Source: Actinoalloteichus hymeniacidonis (GTDB taxonomy: Bacteria; Actinomycetota; Actinomycetes; Mycobacteriales; Pseudonocardiaceae). Taken from it: a stretch of 64,000 bases of DNA. The translations under genes and the position numbers were made by a program. Where the stretch lies: NCBI RefSeq assembly GCF_014203365.1, contig NZ_JACHIS010000001.1, forward strand, positions 682,001 through 746,000. Direction: 5' to 3'. Positions within the stretch are counted from its first letter, which is position 1. Every line of letters begins with the position of its first letter. The notes beneath the pieces are model-generated. The model did no database searches and was not told where the DNA came from. It worked only from the letters and a program-made list of their open reading frames with translations. Positions 18,193-27,354 of the stretch are shown here, one piece after another.

Positions 18193-19740
18193 CTAGTCCC
18201 GTTTCGTGTCGACGAGGAACGGCGCCACCAGATCTGGCAAGGCGTGATCGGCGAGTTCGACGCCCTCATCCTGATCGGCGTCGGGAATCCGATAGGCGCC
18301 GGTACCGCCCGCGATGGTGGCCGACAGGGTGATCAGACCATGTCGACGCTGGAACGGCGATCGGCGGATCGTCCAGCCGATGATGTCCGTCCGGCGCAGC
18401 ACGGTGGTGTGGCGGCTCGCCGAACCCTTCCGTGAGACCAGGAACTCCGGGTCCAGGCCGTGTCCCAGGTTGCGGTAGGCGTCCAGCGCCAAGAGCACCG
18501 CGATGGGCAGCGCGACGACGGCGAACAACCAGCCGATATGGATCAGCACGTCGGTAAGCAGCAGACCGAGGCCCACCAGGAGCGCGGTGGGCGCCGCGAC
18601 CCAACCCACCGCCCAGCCGAGTCGGCGGCGCCGGGCGATCCGAGGGTGGGGCGACAGCTCCGCTGCGTCGATCGGGAACGCGCTGCGCCGCAGTACTCGG
18701 GCGGCTACCGGCCAGGCCAGCCCGTTTCCGGTCGGCGGCAGCAGGGTTCCCCTGGCGGAGTTCTGTTCGTCCTCCGGGCTGCCCAACCCGGTGGCGACGG
18801 CCTCCACCGAGGCGCCTTTGGCCCACCGCAGCGACAGCGGTTCGCGGACCTCGACGCCCAGCACCCTCTTGCGTTCCAAAGTGATGTTGCGGGTGGTCAG
18901 CAGGCCGCGCCGGACGTGCAGGGCCTCGCTGTCCTCGGTGAGTCGGTGTCGCCACCAGGTCTCGGCGTAGACCAGGACACTGCCCAGTGTCCCGATGACG
19001 AGCAGGGCCAGCAGCAACGCGCCGATGACCAGCGGCAGTGGGAAGTCGGCCAGCCGACCGACCAGGTCGGGTATCACCTGCCGGTCCATGTCGACGCCCA
19101 GGATGTCGAGTCCCTCATAGACGGCGCCGAAGGCGGCGAGGCCGAGTAGCGGGGTGGTGAAGGAGAACGGGGCGAACCGGATCCAACTCGGCGTCCACGA
19201 GGCGATCTCCGGTGAATCGGTCGCCTCGGCCCGCCGGGGCAGCAGGCTGGCGCGGAGTCGTTCGGCCTCCGCTCGACCCAGCGGCGACAACGCCAATGCC
19301 TCGCTGTCGCTTGCGTTCTCCCCGGTGCCGATGCGCAGTCCGGTGAGTCCGTACATCCTGCCGACCGGCTCGGCGGTGGCGTCGACGTTGCGGATCCGGT
19401 CGAGCGCGACACTGCGTCTGCTGCGGAACAGCACGCCCGTGTGCAGTTCGAAACGGCCCCCTGCCACCCGGAATCGGGTGGTGCGCAGCCGGAGCCATTC
19501 ATAGAGCGTGACCAGGATAGGCAGCGGCAGGACACTTAACCAGATGATCCAACCGGGCACCGATCGGTAGATCAGGATGGCGGCGGTCAGCACGGCGAGG
19601 CCGAGCAGGTAGGTGCCCGCGACGGCGGGGGTGAGCGGGTGCAGCCGCCGCCAGTCGGCGAACTCCTCGGTGGTGGCGTCGGTCGCGGGATGCGGGTCGG
19701 CGGGTCCGGTCGGGTTGGTGGTCGCGGGTTGCTCGGTCAT
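18193..19740 (-). CDS. PH-domain membrane protein (YdbT-like)
   Basis: A 515-residue membrane protein with three bacterial PH (bPH_2) domains alternating with helix pairs: spans at about 43-85, PH at 88-165, spans at 185-260, PH at 275-345, spans at 375-415 and PH at 425-505. The layout matches YdbT of Bacillus. Markers are RNVDATAEPVGRMYGLTGLRIGTG in two halves and LDRIRNVD. The start overlaps the upstream smaller PH-domain gene by ATGA (19737-19740), giving the common YdbS-YdbT pair. In Bacillus such proteins protect against certain antimicrobial compounds; function here is inferred only from family. Antisense frames over it are shadows. Confidence 0.88.
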   Translation of the reverse strand: MTEQPATTNPTGPADPHPATDATTEEFADWRRLHPLTPAVAGTYLLGLAVLTAAILIYRSVPGWIIWLSVLPLPILVTLYEWLRLRTTRFRVAGGRFELHTGVLFRSRRSVALDRIRNVDATAEPVGRMYGLTGLRIGTGENASDSEALALSPLGRAEAERLRASLLPRRAEATDSPEIASWTPSWIRFAPFSFTTPLLGLAAFGAVYEGLDILGVDMDRQVIPDLVGRLADFPLPLVIGALLLALLVIGTLGSVLVYAETWWRHRLTEDSEALHVRRGLLTTRNITLERKRVLGVEVREPLSLRWAKGASVEAVATGLGSPEDEQNSARGTLLPPTGNGLAWPVAARVLRRSAFPIDAAELSPHPRIARRRRLGWAVGWVAAPTALLVGLGLLLTDVLIHIGWLFAVVALPIAVLLALDAYRNLGHGLDPEFLVSRKGSASRHTTVLRRTDIIGWTIRRSPFQRRHGLITLSATIAGGTGAYRIPDADQDEGVELADHALPDLVAPFLVDTKRD

Positions 19741-20246
19741 GTCGCGTCACCTGCGGTCGCTGCGGTCGATTGGGTCTGTTCGGTGAGCCGCTGGGCGATC
19801 TCCTCGGCCAGTTCGTGATCCAGGCCCTCGATGCGTAACGCGCCCTTCGCAGAGGCGGTCGTGACGGTCACGGTGGCCAGACCGAACATCCGCTCCAGCG
19901 GCCCGCGCACGGTGTCGACGGTCTGGATCCTGGCCAGCGGGGCGATCCGGGACTGCTGCCAGAACCAACCGCTGCGGGTGTACACGGCGATGTCGGTGGT
20001 CTCCCAGCGGTGCACCCGGTAGCGCCAGCCCGGCATCACGGCGGCGTAGCAGGCGGCGAGCACGCCGAGCACGACGGCGGGCATGGCCAACCAGAACCGG
20101 GCGGGGCTGATCAACCAGGCGAGCAGGGCGAGGACCGCGATCGGGGGCAGCGCGATCACGATCGCTTGGAGCAACCACCAGCCGATGGCTCGGCGATCGG
20201 GTCGATTGCGGGGTGGCCGAAGCCGGAATGGTCGGGAGCCGGACAT
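19737..20246 (-). CDS. PH-domain membrane protein (YdbS-like)
   Basis: A 169-residue membrane protein with two helices (about 22-70) and one bPH_2 domain (about 75-160; RIAPLARIQTVDTVRGPLER, then FGLATVTVTTASAKG). ATG 20246 is chosen because AAGAAGGG lies 11 bases upstream and the double operator lies just beyond; the frame remains open further but would cross the operators. It forms an operon with the larger PH protein downstream and is divergent from the TetR gene at 20328, probably repressed by it. Confidence 0.85.
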   Translation of the reverse strand: MSGSRPFRLRPPRNRPDRRAIGWWLLQAIVIALPPIAVLALLAWLISPARFWLAMPAVVLGVLAACYAAVMPGWRYRVHRWETTDIAVYTRSGWFWQQSRIAPLARIQTVDTVRGPLERMFGLATVTVTTASAKGALRIEGLDHELAEEIAQRLTEQTQSTAATAGDAT

Positions 20247-20284
20247 ATCGACGATCGCCCTTCTTCTCTTGGGACACGTACGAT

Positions 20285-20322
20285 CGATACGAGCGTATCG
20301 CGTGGCCGATACGCTCGTATCG
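20285..20322. promoter_or_regulatory. Double TetR operator
   Basis: Two 16-bp sites, CGATACGAGCGTATCG (20285-20300) and CGATACGCTCGTATCG (20307-20322), are exact reverse complements of each other. Each is also a dyad, GATACG-N2-CGTATC. Centres are 22 bp apart, two helical turns, in the 81-base gap between the PH-domain operon and the tetR gene. Confidence 0.8.
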
Positions 20323-20327
20323 CATAC

Positions 20328-20966
20328 ATGGCGGAAAGGGCGTCGACCGAGGTGACGAGCACCACTGGCCAAGGAGATCAGCGTCGTGAGATCGGTGCCG
20401 CGCTGTTGCGGCTGGTCGCCGACGGCGGTATCGACGCGGTATCGATGCGGGCGGTCGCCGCCGAGGCCGAGGTCTCCCTGGGCATGGTGCAGCGTCGCTT
20501 CACCAACAAGGACGCACTGCTGCTCTTCACCTACCGCGAGTGCATCGCCGCGATGGCCCAAAGGATCACCGACGCCGTGACACAGTCGTTGCAGGAACCG
20601 TTGTTGCAGATCTTGCGGGCCACGGTGATCGCCGTGCTGCCGACGGACCGCACCCGCCGAACGGAATGGCGGTTCATCATCGCCTTCGGCGAGCGGTTCG
20701 GCCGTCGACCCGAGATCGCCGAGATGATCGCGCACGACGATGCGATTTCGCAGCACGACATCCTGGGGCTGCTTACCGAGGCACAACGGCTCGGCCAGAT
20801 CCCGACCGGGCACGACCTGGTAGGCGCCGCCCAGATGGTCCGCACCGTGGTCGAGGGACTGACCATGTCGTTGCTGCACCGCGACGACGTCGAGGGCTTC
20901 GACATCGACCTGCGGAGCCTGGACACCGCGCTGAAGCTGCTAACCGCTACCCCGGCGCCTGATTGA
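20328..20966 (+). CDS. TetR/BetI-like transcriptional regulator
   Basis: A 212-residue TetR protein with helix-turn-helix at about 37-63 (VSMRAVAAEAEVSLGMVQRRF) and a BetI-like C-terminal domain. Start ATG 20328 lies 5 bases after the operator and lacks a ribosome binding site; GTG 20352, with AAAGGG upstream, is an alternative giving 204 residues. The paired dyads directly upstream are the likely binding sites, implying autorepression and repression of the divergent PH-domain operon. The inducer is unknown; a membrane-active compound would fit the YdbS/YdbT targets. Confidence 0.9.
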   Translation: MAERASTEVTSTTGQGDQRREIGAALLRLVADGGIDAVSMRAVAAEAEVSLGMVQRRFTNKDALLLFTYRECIAAMAQRITDAVTQSLQEPLLQILRATVIAVLPTDRTRRTEWRFIIAFGERFGRRPEIAEMIAHDDAISQHDILGLLTEAQRLGQIPTGHDLVGAAQMVRTVVEGLTMSLLHRDDVEGFDIDLRSLDTALKLLTATPAPD

Positions 20967-21038
20967 TGCCGATACGGGCCGAAGCGGAAGCCACCGGTCC
21001 CTGTTCGTCACGGCTCTCGTGCGGTTGAATCTCGACCC

Positions 21039-22469
21039 ATGACCGTGGTGCTCGGAATCGATAGCTCGACCCAGTCGACGAAGGTCTTGGCCGTGGACGC
21101 GGACAGCGGTCGGATTCTCGCCGACGCCCGTGCCGCGCATCCCGATGGGAGCGAGGTGGACCCCCAACACTGGTGGACCGCCTGCAACCAGGCGATGGCC
21201 GAGGTGACCGACCAACTCGACGAACCGGTCGCGGCCATCTCGGTGGCGGGCCAGCAGCACGGCATGGTGACCGTGGACGCGGCGGGCGAACCGGTGCGGC
21301 CCGCCCTGCTGTGGAACGACACCCGGTCGGCCGGACAGGCCGCCGAACTGGTCGATGCCATCGGGGCGGACGCCTGGGCGCAGCGGACCGGCCTGGTGCC
21401 GGTGGCGAGCTTCACCGTCACCAAGCTGGCATGGTTGGCCGCCAACGAACCCGAGAACGCCGACCGAGTCGACTCCGTTCTGCTGCCCCATGACTGGTTG
21501 ACCTGGAAGTTGGCGGGTGGCGGCAAGGCCGAGGCGTTCACCGATCGGGGCGACGCCTCCGGCACCGGTTACTTCTCCGGCCGTGAGGGCCGCTGGCTCC
21601 CCGACCTGCTTGGCGAGGCCTTCGGGGGCCGGAATCCCCGGTTGCCCACGGTGTTGGGCCCGACCGGCACCGCAGGTCGTGGGCCGGGCGGCGCCGTCCT
21701 CGGGGCGGGCACCGGCGACAACATGGCGGCCGGGCTGGGACTCGCTGCGGGCCCGGGCGACGTGGTGATCTCCCTGGGCACCTCGGGAACCGTCTTCGCG
21801 GTCACCGAGGAGGCGACCCAGGATCCGAGCGGCATCGTGGCGGGCTTCTGCGATGCCACCGGCCGCTTCCTGCCACTGGTCTGCACCCTCAACGCGGCGC
21901 GGGTGTTAACGGCGGCGGCCTCGATGCTGGACACCGACCTCGCAGGCTTGGACGCTCTCGCGCTGCGGGCCCAGCCCGGCGCGGGCGGACTGACCCTGCT
22001 GCCGTACCTCGACGGCGAGCGCACCCCGAACCTGCCCGACGCGACGGGCACCCTGACCGGTCTCACCCGACACAACATGACCCCGGAGAACCTGGCCAGG
22101 GCGGCCGTCGAGGGAATGCTGTGCGGACTCGCCGAGGGCCTGGTGGCGTTGCGGGAACTGGGAGTCGCCGTCCGTCGGGTGCTGTTGGTGGGTGGCGCGT
22201 CCCGATCCGCCGCCGTGCAGGCGGTGGCTCCCGCGCTGTTCGGAGTGCCGGTGGAGGTCCCGGAGCCCGGCGAGTACGTGGCCCTGGGCGCCGCCAGGCA
22301 GGCGGCGTGGGCGTTGACAGGTGGGGAGCACCCGCCTGTGTGGCCGGTGGAATCCGTACGCTTCGAAGTGGAGGAGGAGTCGGGTTCGGCCGTGTGGGAA
22401 GCACACGCGCAGGCGCGACGGACAGTACATGGATCGATTCAGTCCACCGGCGAGGTCGCCGCTGGGTGA
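21039..22469 (+). CDS. xylB: Xylulokinase
   Basis: A 476-residue FGGY-family sugar kinase phosphorylating D-xylulose to xylulose-5-phosphate with ATP, in the cytoplasm. The N-terminal phosphate loop [13 protein letters not shown], substrate-site stretch VAGQQHGMV with [31 protein letters not shown] and C-terminal [13 protein letters not shown] are present. Start ATG 21039 lacks a ribosome binding site and stands 72 bases after the tetR stop. The downstream ROK regulator overlaps its last 41 bases. The xylose isomerase gene is at 39153, 17 kb away, unlike the adjacent or divergent xylA/xylB pairs of many actinomycetes. Confidence 0.93.
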   Translation: MTVVLGIDSSTQSTKVLAVDADSGRILADARAAHPDGSEVDPQHWWTACNQAMAEVTDQLDEPVAAISVAGQQHGMVTVDAAGEPVRPALLWNDTRSAGQAAELVDAIGADAWAQRTGLVPVASFTVTKLAWLAANEPENADRVDSVLLPHDWLTWKLAGGGKAEAFTDRGDASGTGYFSGREGRWLPDLLGEAFGGRNPRLPTVLGPTGTAGRGPGGAVLGAGTGDNMAAGLGLAAGPGDVVISLGTSGTVFAVTEEATQDPSGIVAGFCDATGRFLPLVCTLNAARVLTAAASMLDTDLAGLDALALRAQPGAGGLTLLPYLDGERTPNLPDATGTLTGLTRHNMTPENLARAAVEGMLCGLAEGLVALRELGVAVRRVLLVGGASRSAAVQAVAPALFGVPVEVPEPGEYVALGAARQAAWALTGGEHPPVWPVESVRFEVEEESGSAVWEAHAQARRTVHGSIQSTGEVAAG

Positions 22470-23652
22470 CAAGCCACCTCGGGTGGAGACGCTCGACCAG
22501 TCGCGATTGCTGACCCTGATGCGAGACGAGGGTCCGATGTCGCGGGTCGAACTGGGCGAGCGTCTCGGCCTGCCGAGGGCGCGGTTGGCCGCCGAGGTCA
22601 ACCGTCTGGTCGAGCTCGGCCTCGTCGAGTCGGGTGGTCCGGCCGCCAGCCGTGGCGGTCGACGATCCACCTTGGTGGGCCTGTCGAGTTCGCTTCGGCT
22701 GTTGGCCGTCGACATCGGCGCGACCTCGGTCGGTGTGGCCGTCACCGACGCCTACTGCGAGGTGATCGAGCACCTCGTCGAGGAATGCGAGGTCCGGGCG
22801 GGCCCGGCTGCGGTCCTGGACCGGGTGGTCGCCTTGGCGACGCTGGTGCTGGCCAAGGCGCCGGGACGACTGCTGGCCGCCGGGGTCGGCCTGCCGGGAC
22901 CGGTGAGCTTCCGGGAGGGCATGCCGGTGGCACCGCCGATCATGCCCGGCTGGGACCGCTTCCCGGTGCGGGATCGCTTGGCGGGCCAGTGGGGTTGCCC
23001 GGTCACCGTCGACAACGACGTGAACGCGATGGCCCTCGGCGAGCGGCATGCCGGGGTGGCGCGTTCGCTGGACGACCTGATCTTCGTCAAGGTCGGCACC
23101 GGCATCGGTTGCGGAATCCTGTTGGGCGGCCGGGTGTATCGCGGTGTCGCGGGCACGGCGGGCGACATCGGACACATCCGGCTCGACGACTACGGCCCGG
23201 CCTGCGCCTGCGGCGAGGTCGGTTGCCTGGAGGCCTATTTCGGTGGCGCCGCGCTGGCCAGAGACGCGGTCACGCTTGCTCGGAGCGCCCGATCGGAGTT
23301 CCTCGCCGAGGCCCTGACCCAGCGCGGCGAGTTGTCGGCGCGGGATGTGGCACTGGCGGCGGGCGCGGGCGATGTCGCGGCGGTCAACCTGGTGCGCGAG
23401 GGCGGCCGCCGACTCGGCCAGGTCGTGGCCTCGCTGGTCAGCTTCATCAATCCCGGCATGGTGGTGATCGGTGGCGGCGTCGCGCGGCTCGGACATCAAC
23501 TCCTCGCCGAGGTACGCAGCTCCGTGTATCGCCGCTCGATGCCCCTGGCGACCGGCAATCTGCCGATCGTGTTGTCCGAATTGGGCGACCTGGCCGGAGT
23601 CATCGGTGCCGCCTGGACCTCCAGCGAACGCGCCTTCGCCGTCACGACCTGA
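22429..23652 (+). CDS. ROK family transcriptional regulator
   Basis: A 407-residue ROK protein: N-terminal winged helix (about 20-80; [20 protein letters not shown]) and a sugar-kinase-like domain with [42 protein letters not shown] and the zinc motif [15 protein letters not shown]. The combination marks a NagC/XylR-type regulator. It probably responds to xylose or a related sugar and controls xylB, with which it overlaps by 41 bases if ATG 22429 is used. GTG 22483, just past the xylB stop, is an alternative. No operator could be identified. Confidence 0.9.
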   Translation: MDRFSPPARSPLGDKPPRVETLDQSRLLTLMRDEGPMSRVELGERLGLPRARLAAEVNRLVELGLVESGGPAASRGGRRSTLVGLSSSLRLLAVDIGATSVGVAVTDAYCEVIEHLVEECEVRAGPAAVLDRVVALATLVLAKAPGRLLAAGVGLPGPVSFREGMPVAPPIMPGWDRFPVRDRLAGQWGCPVTVDNDVNAMALGERHAGVARSLDDLIFVKVGTGIGCGILLGGRVYRGVAGTAGDIGHIRLDDYGPACACGEVGCLEAYFGGAALARDAVTLARSARSEFLAEALTQRGELSARDVALAAGAGDVAAVNLVREGGRRLGQVVASLVSFINPGMVVIGGGVARLGHQLLAEVRSSVYRRSMPLATGNLPIVLSELGDLAGVIGAAWTSSERAFAVTT

Positions 23653-23662
23653 GTACCGGGCG

Positions 23663-23691
23663 GCGGCCCGCAGCCGAATGCTGCGGGCCGC
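23663..23691. terminator. Bidirectional terminator, ROK / ABC permease
   Basis: A perfect 11-bp stem (GCGGCCCGCAG 23663-23673 against 23681-23691) with a 7-base loop lies between convergent stops at 23652 and 23705. Confidence 0.85.
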
Positions 23692-23704
23692 TGAACACAT
23701 GCCG

Positions 23705-24472
23705 CTATTCCCAGCGGAAGAGCGCGGCGGCGACGCCGACGCCGAGCACGGTCGTCACACCGAGCGAGATCAGGGATTGCACCGCGACCGGCTCGCCTCC
23801 CCACGCTGCGGCCAGGGCATCGACCGAGGCGCCGAAGGGAAGCCAGTCGCCAATGGTCGCCAGCGCATCGGGGAGTGCGTCCGGTCCGCCGAACATCCCG
23901 CCGAGCGCGCCGAGGGCGAAGAACATGACCAGACCGATCGCGACCGCCGAATTCGGCGTCGGGGCGACCGCCGCGACCAGCATGCCCAGGGCATACATCG
24001 CCGCCATGACCAGGACATAGACGCCCAACGCCGTGCCGAGGTGCACCGGCGGATTGGCCCCGAAACCGAGGAATGCGACGGCGATGGCTGCGCCGAGTCC
24101 GATCGTGGTCTGGATGACGCTCACGACGACCTGGGCGACGAGCACCATGGTCGGCGATGCGGGCGTGACCGAGAGTCTGCGCAGAATCCCCGTTCGGCGG
24201 TAATACGACAGGAAACTGGGCATGTTGATGATCCCGACCGTGGCCACCACCATGGTCAGCGCGAGCGGGAGGACGAACAGATCCAGGGCGGTGCGTCCGT
24301 TGGCCACGATCTCATCGCTGGCCGAGGACGCGCTCATCACCAGGATCAACAGCGGAAGCCCGATCGGGACGATCAGGCCTGCGGTGTCACGGATGACCAT
24401 CTTGGCCTCGCAGCGGATCAGCGTGACCCACGCCGCCACACCGGGCCGATGGTTCTCGATCGCAGTGCTCAT
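23705..24472 (-). CDS. ABC-2 type transporter permease
   Basis: A 255-residue membrane protein with six predicted helices of the ABC-2 export family (DrrB/NodJ-like): GLIVPIGLPLLILVMS, LDLFVLPLALTMVVATVGI, the coupling stretch YYRRTGILRRLSVTPAS, and later hydrophobic segments. The start overlaps the ATPase gene by ATGA (24469-24472). With that ATPase it forms an export system for drug-like or lipidic molecules; the divergent two-component system probably controls it. The substrate cannot be told. Confidence 0.9.
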   Translation of the reverse strand: MSTAIENHRPGVAAWVTLIRCEAKMVIRDTAGLIVPIGLPLLILVMSASSASDEIVANGRTALDLFVLPLALTMVVATVGIINMPSFLSYYRRTGILRRLSVTPASPTMVLVAQVVVSVIQTTIGLGAAIAVAFLGFGANPPVHLGTALGVYVLVMAAMYALGMLVAAVAPTPNSAVAIGLVMFFALGALGGMFGGPDALPDALATIGDWLPFGASVDALAAAWGGEPVAVQSLISLGVTTVLGVGVAAALFRWE

Positions 24473-25206
24473 TCCGCGTCCTCCAGTTCCTTCCCGGTGA
24501 GCGCGACGAAGGCCTCATCCAGGTTCTTGGCCCCGGATCGGGCGACGAGCCCGGCCGGGGTGTCGAGTGCGATGACGCGGCCCGCGTCGATGAGCGCGAT
24601 GCGATCGCAGAGGCGTTCGACCTCCTCCATGGCGTGGCTGACCAGCAGGATGGTGACGTTCTCCTCCACCAGCCGCTCGATGGTCTTCCACATCTGCCGC
24701 CTGGCGCGAGGGTCGAGACCGGTGGTGAGTTCGTCGAGGATCACCACGCGGGGTCGGCCCGCCAGCGCCAGCGCGATGGACAGCCGCTGTTGTTGGCCGC
24801 CCGAGAGCTTCTCGAAGCGAACGCGGCGCTGTTCACGCAGGCCGACGAGTTCCAGCAGTTCCTCGGCGGGCCGGGGGCTCGGGTAGAAGGTGCGGTACAG
24901 GCCGATGAGTTCGTCGACTGTCAACGCACTGTGCAGTACGGCCTGCTGTAGCTGGACGCCGAGCAGCTGACGCACCTTCGTGCGGTCCTGCTGCGGGTCC
25001 AAACCCAGGATCTTGACGCTGCCGCGATCCGGCCTGCGTAATCCGGCGATCATCTCGACCGTGGTGGTCTTGCCCGCGCCGTTGGTGCCCAGGACGCCGA
25101 GTACCTCGCCGGGGTGGACCGCCAGGCTCACGTCTTCCACGGCAGTCTTGGCGCCGTAGCGTTTGTGCAGGGACTTGGCGTCGATCGCCAGCGTCGGAGC
25201 TGTCAT
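24469..25206 (-). CDS. ABC transporter ATP-binding protein (DrrA-like)
   Basis: A 245-residue ATPase: Walker A GTNGAGKTT near residue 40, signature LSGGQQQRLSIALAL, Walker B RVVILDELTTGLDP and the H-loop VSHAMEEVERLCDRI. ATG 25206 (MTAPTLAID) is chosen over an upstream in-frame start because a TAGCGT -10 box lies 8 bases before it, implying a leaderless message. It forms an operon with the permease downstream. Divergent from the histidine kinase at 25319; LiaFSR-type or drug-responsive ABC/TCS pairs have this layout. Confidence 0.92.
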   Translation of the reverse strand: MTAPTLAIDAKSLHKRYGAKTAVEDVSLAVHPGEVLGVLGTNGAGKTTTVEMIAGLRRPDRGSVKILGLDPQQDRTKVRQLLGVQLQQAVLHSALTVDELIGLYRTFYPSPRPAEELLELVGLREQRRVRFEKLSGGQQQRLSIALALAGRPRVVILDELTTGLDPRARRQMWKTIERLVEENVTILLVSHAMEEVERLCDRIALIDAGRVIALDTPAGLVARSGAKNLDEAFVALTGKELEDAE

Positions 25207-25214
25207 GCCGTAGG

Positions 25215-25312
25215 ACGCTAGGCGCGTGGGACCCCGCCGCACCTGTGCCGATGGTCAGCAGATGCACCCATGACTTTCGGCACGGGTGAGGATCCGGCCC
25301 GCCTTCTACAGT
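25215..25312. promoter_or_regulatory. Divergent leaderless-type promoters of ABC exporter and two-component system
   Basis: On the minus strand TAGCGT (25215-25220) stands 8 bases before the ATPase ATG. On the plus strand TACAGT (25307-25312) stands 7 bases before the kinase ATG at 25319. Both fit the TANNNT -10 of actinomycete leaderless genes, and neither gene has a ribosome binding site. -35 elements are weak. Confidence 0.55.
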
Positions 25313-25318
25313 GACGTG

Positions 25319-26419
25319 ATGCGGCGGGTGAGCACGGACCAGTGGGCTGGGCTGGCGATGATCGTCGTGGCGGTGGCCGTGGGCGGACCGGTGTTGCTGG
25401 GCATGACGCAGCCCGACATCGGCCGAGGTTGGTGGTCGGTGCTGTTCGTGGTGTTCGTCGGGAGTCTGCTGTTCTCCGTCGGCGAGGGCGCGCCGAGATT
25501 CCGCAAGGCGATGCTGGCCGTGTCGGTCCTGTCCTCGTGGGCGGTCGTGTTGAGCACGCCCGACATGGGCCTGATGCCGATCCTGTTGGTGGTCAACTCG
25601 GCGGTGAGCGTCTATGTCGTTGCATTGCGCACCGGCTTGATCCTCGTCGGGCTCAACACCGGGGTGCTCACGCTGTTGCTGACCAGGGTGGAGCACAACG
25701 ACCTGACCGAGACGGTGATCGTTCTCGGGTTCTACCTGCTCATCCAGCTGGCGACCTTGTTGAGCTCGGTGACGCTCGTTCGCGAGCAGCGGATGCGTCA
25801 GGAGCTGACGCAGGTGCACATCGATCTGCGGGCCGCCTCCGCCCTCCTGTCGGAATCGGCCCGCACCGCCGAGCGACTTCGGATCTCCCGCGAACTGCAC
25901 GACCTCATCGGCCACCAGCTGACCGTCCTCACCTTGGAGTTGGAGGCGGCCCGACACCGCGAGGGCGAGCGAGTCCGTGAACACGTCACCAGGGCGGACC
26001 GGGTGGCCCGCGACCTGTTGGCCGATGTCCGAGCCACGGTGGGCGGGATGCGGACCGAACCGGCGGATCTCACCGAGATCCTGCGCGCGATCGGACGCGA
26101 CCTGCCGGGCCTGGAGGTGTCGATCGACGTCGATCCCGGGATTCGGCTCGATGAGGCGCAGACGACCGCGTTGGTGCGGGCGGTGCAGGAGATCATCACC
26201 AACACCATCCGGCACGCCGACGCCCGGGAGCTGTGGATCGAGGTCTCCGTCGATGCGGGCAGGGCGGTGCTGACCGCGGTGGACGACGGCCGGGGCAACC
26301 GCGATCCGGTCGCGGGCAACGGGCTGCGCGGGCTCACCGAACGCTTCCGTGCCTTCGGCGGGGACGTGGTCTACGACGGCGACGACGGCTTCAAGGTGAC
26401 GGGATGGTTGCCGACATGA
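25319..26419 (+). CDS. Two-component sensor histidine kinase (NarL/DesK class)
   Basis: A 366-residue kinase with five or six N-terminal helices (about residues 10-155), a dimerisation/phosphoacceptor HisKA_3 segment (RLRISRELHDLIGHQLTVL, phospho-His in ELHD) and a C-terminal ATPase domain with N-box VQEIITNTIRHA and G-box VDDGRGN / GNGLRGLTERF. The lack of an external loop suggests intramembrane sensing, as in DesK or LiaS. ATG 25319 is chosen from the leaderless-type -10 box; GTG 25286 would add 11 residues. The end overlaps the response regulator by ATGA. It probably detects the compound removed by the divergent ABC exporter. Confidence 0.9.
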   Translation: MRRVSTDQWAGLAMIVVAVAVGGPVLLGMTQPDIGRGWWSVLFVVFVGSLLFSVGEGAPRFRKAMLAVSVLSSWAVVLSTPDMGLMPILLVVNSAVSVYVVALRTGLILVGLNTGVLTLLLTRVEHNDLTETVIVLGFYLLIQLATLLSSVTLVREQRMRQELTQVHIDLRAASALLSESARTAERLRISRELHDLIGHQLTVLTLELEAARHREGERVREHVTRADRVARDLLADVRATVGGMRTEPADLTEILRAIGRDLPGLEVSIDVDPGIRLDEAQTTALVRAVQEIITNTIRHADARELWIEVSVDAGRAVLTAVDDGRGNRDPVAGNGLRGLTERFRAFGGDVVYDGDDGFKVTGWLPT

Positions 26420-27060
26420 CCCGCGTCGTGGTGGTCGACGACCAGACGCTCGTGCGGCACGGCATCCGCACCCTGCTGGACATCGCCGACATCGACGTGG
26501 TCGGGGAGGCCGACGACGGTCGGGCCGCGCTGGAGATCGTCGCCGCGACGGACCCGGAGGTGATCCTGCTCGACCTGCGGATGCCCCGCTACGACGGCAT
26601 CTGGACGTTGCGGGCGCTGGCGGAGCGCGGGGTCGAGATCCCGGTGCTCGTGCTCACCACCTTCGATGACGACACCCTCGTGCTGGACGCTCTGCGGGCA
26701 GGCGCACGCGGCTACCTGCTCAAAGATGTGACGGTCGAACAGCTCACCAGGGCCGTGCGCACCCTGGCCGACGGCGGCACGCTCATCGCGCCGTCCATCA
26801 CCGATCGGATGCTCCGAGCGATCCGATCCGGCCCGCCGCCACCGGGTTTCGATGCCCGGCCGATGCAGGAACTCACCGAACGCGAGCGCGAGGTGCTGCG
26901 GTTGGTCGCCGAGGGTTACAGCAATCGGGAGATCGCCGAGGCCCTGTATCTCGCTGGCGGCACCGTGAAGAACCATGTGTCGACCATCCTGGTCAAACTC
27001 GGTGCCCGCGATCGGACCAACGCCGTCCTTCGCGCGCTGCATCAGGGTTTCCTGCGTTAG
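26416..27060 (+). CDS. Two-component response regulator (NarL/LuxR family)
   Basis: A 214-residue regulator: receiver domain with acidic pocket VVVDDQ, phospho-acceptor Asp in ILLDLRMP (about D54), Thr in LVLTTF and Lys in LLKDV; then a LuxR-type helix-turn-helix (LTEREREVLRLVAEGYSNREIAEAL in two halves, TVKNHVSTILVKLGARDR). ATG 26416 overlaps the kinase stop. It should activate the divergent ABC exporter operon. No direct-repeat target could be found with confidence in the 112-base divergent gap. Confidence 0.94.
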   Translation: MTRVVVVDDQTLVRHGIRTLLDIADIDVVGEADDGRAALEIVAATDPEVILLDLRMPRYDGIWTLRALAERGVEIPVLVLTTFDDDTLVLDALRAGARGYLLKDVTVEQLTRAVRTLADGGTLIAPSITDRMLRAIRSGPPPPGFDARPMQELTEREREVLRLVAEGYSNREIAEALYLAGGTVKNHVSTILVKLGARDRTNAVLRALHQGFLR

Positions 27061-27354
27061 CGCCTTCGCCGGTCGCCCCCGGTCGGTGCGGCCGGACGTC
27101 GTCACGCACACGTCGGTTCGCTCGGAGCTGGTCGGGCCGAGTCCGATAAGGACCGGAGCAGGCAGGCGGTGCAGAGTGCGCCATGGCCGATCGAGACACG
27201 GTCGACCGGCGTATGGCTGGGATGTCGGGTAGTACCTCGGTGGGGCGCGGGCCGTAAACCACCGCTAGGACGCACAGCCGACCCGCCGGTCCAATTTCGC
27301 ACCGTGATCGATGAGTGGGAAGGCTTACTGCGGCGCACCCAGCGGCGACGGCGT
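27061..27354. other. Intergenic region, left edge of the lower-GC island
   Basis: About 290 bases between the response regulator stop and the convergent YdcF-like gene. No gene-like frame, tRNA or clear terminator stem is visible. Base composition falls here relative to the left flank, so it may hold an insertion junction; no direct repeat with the right flank (32350-32830) was found by eye. Confidence 0.4.
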
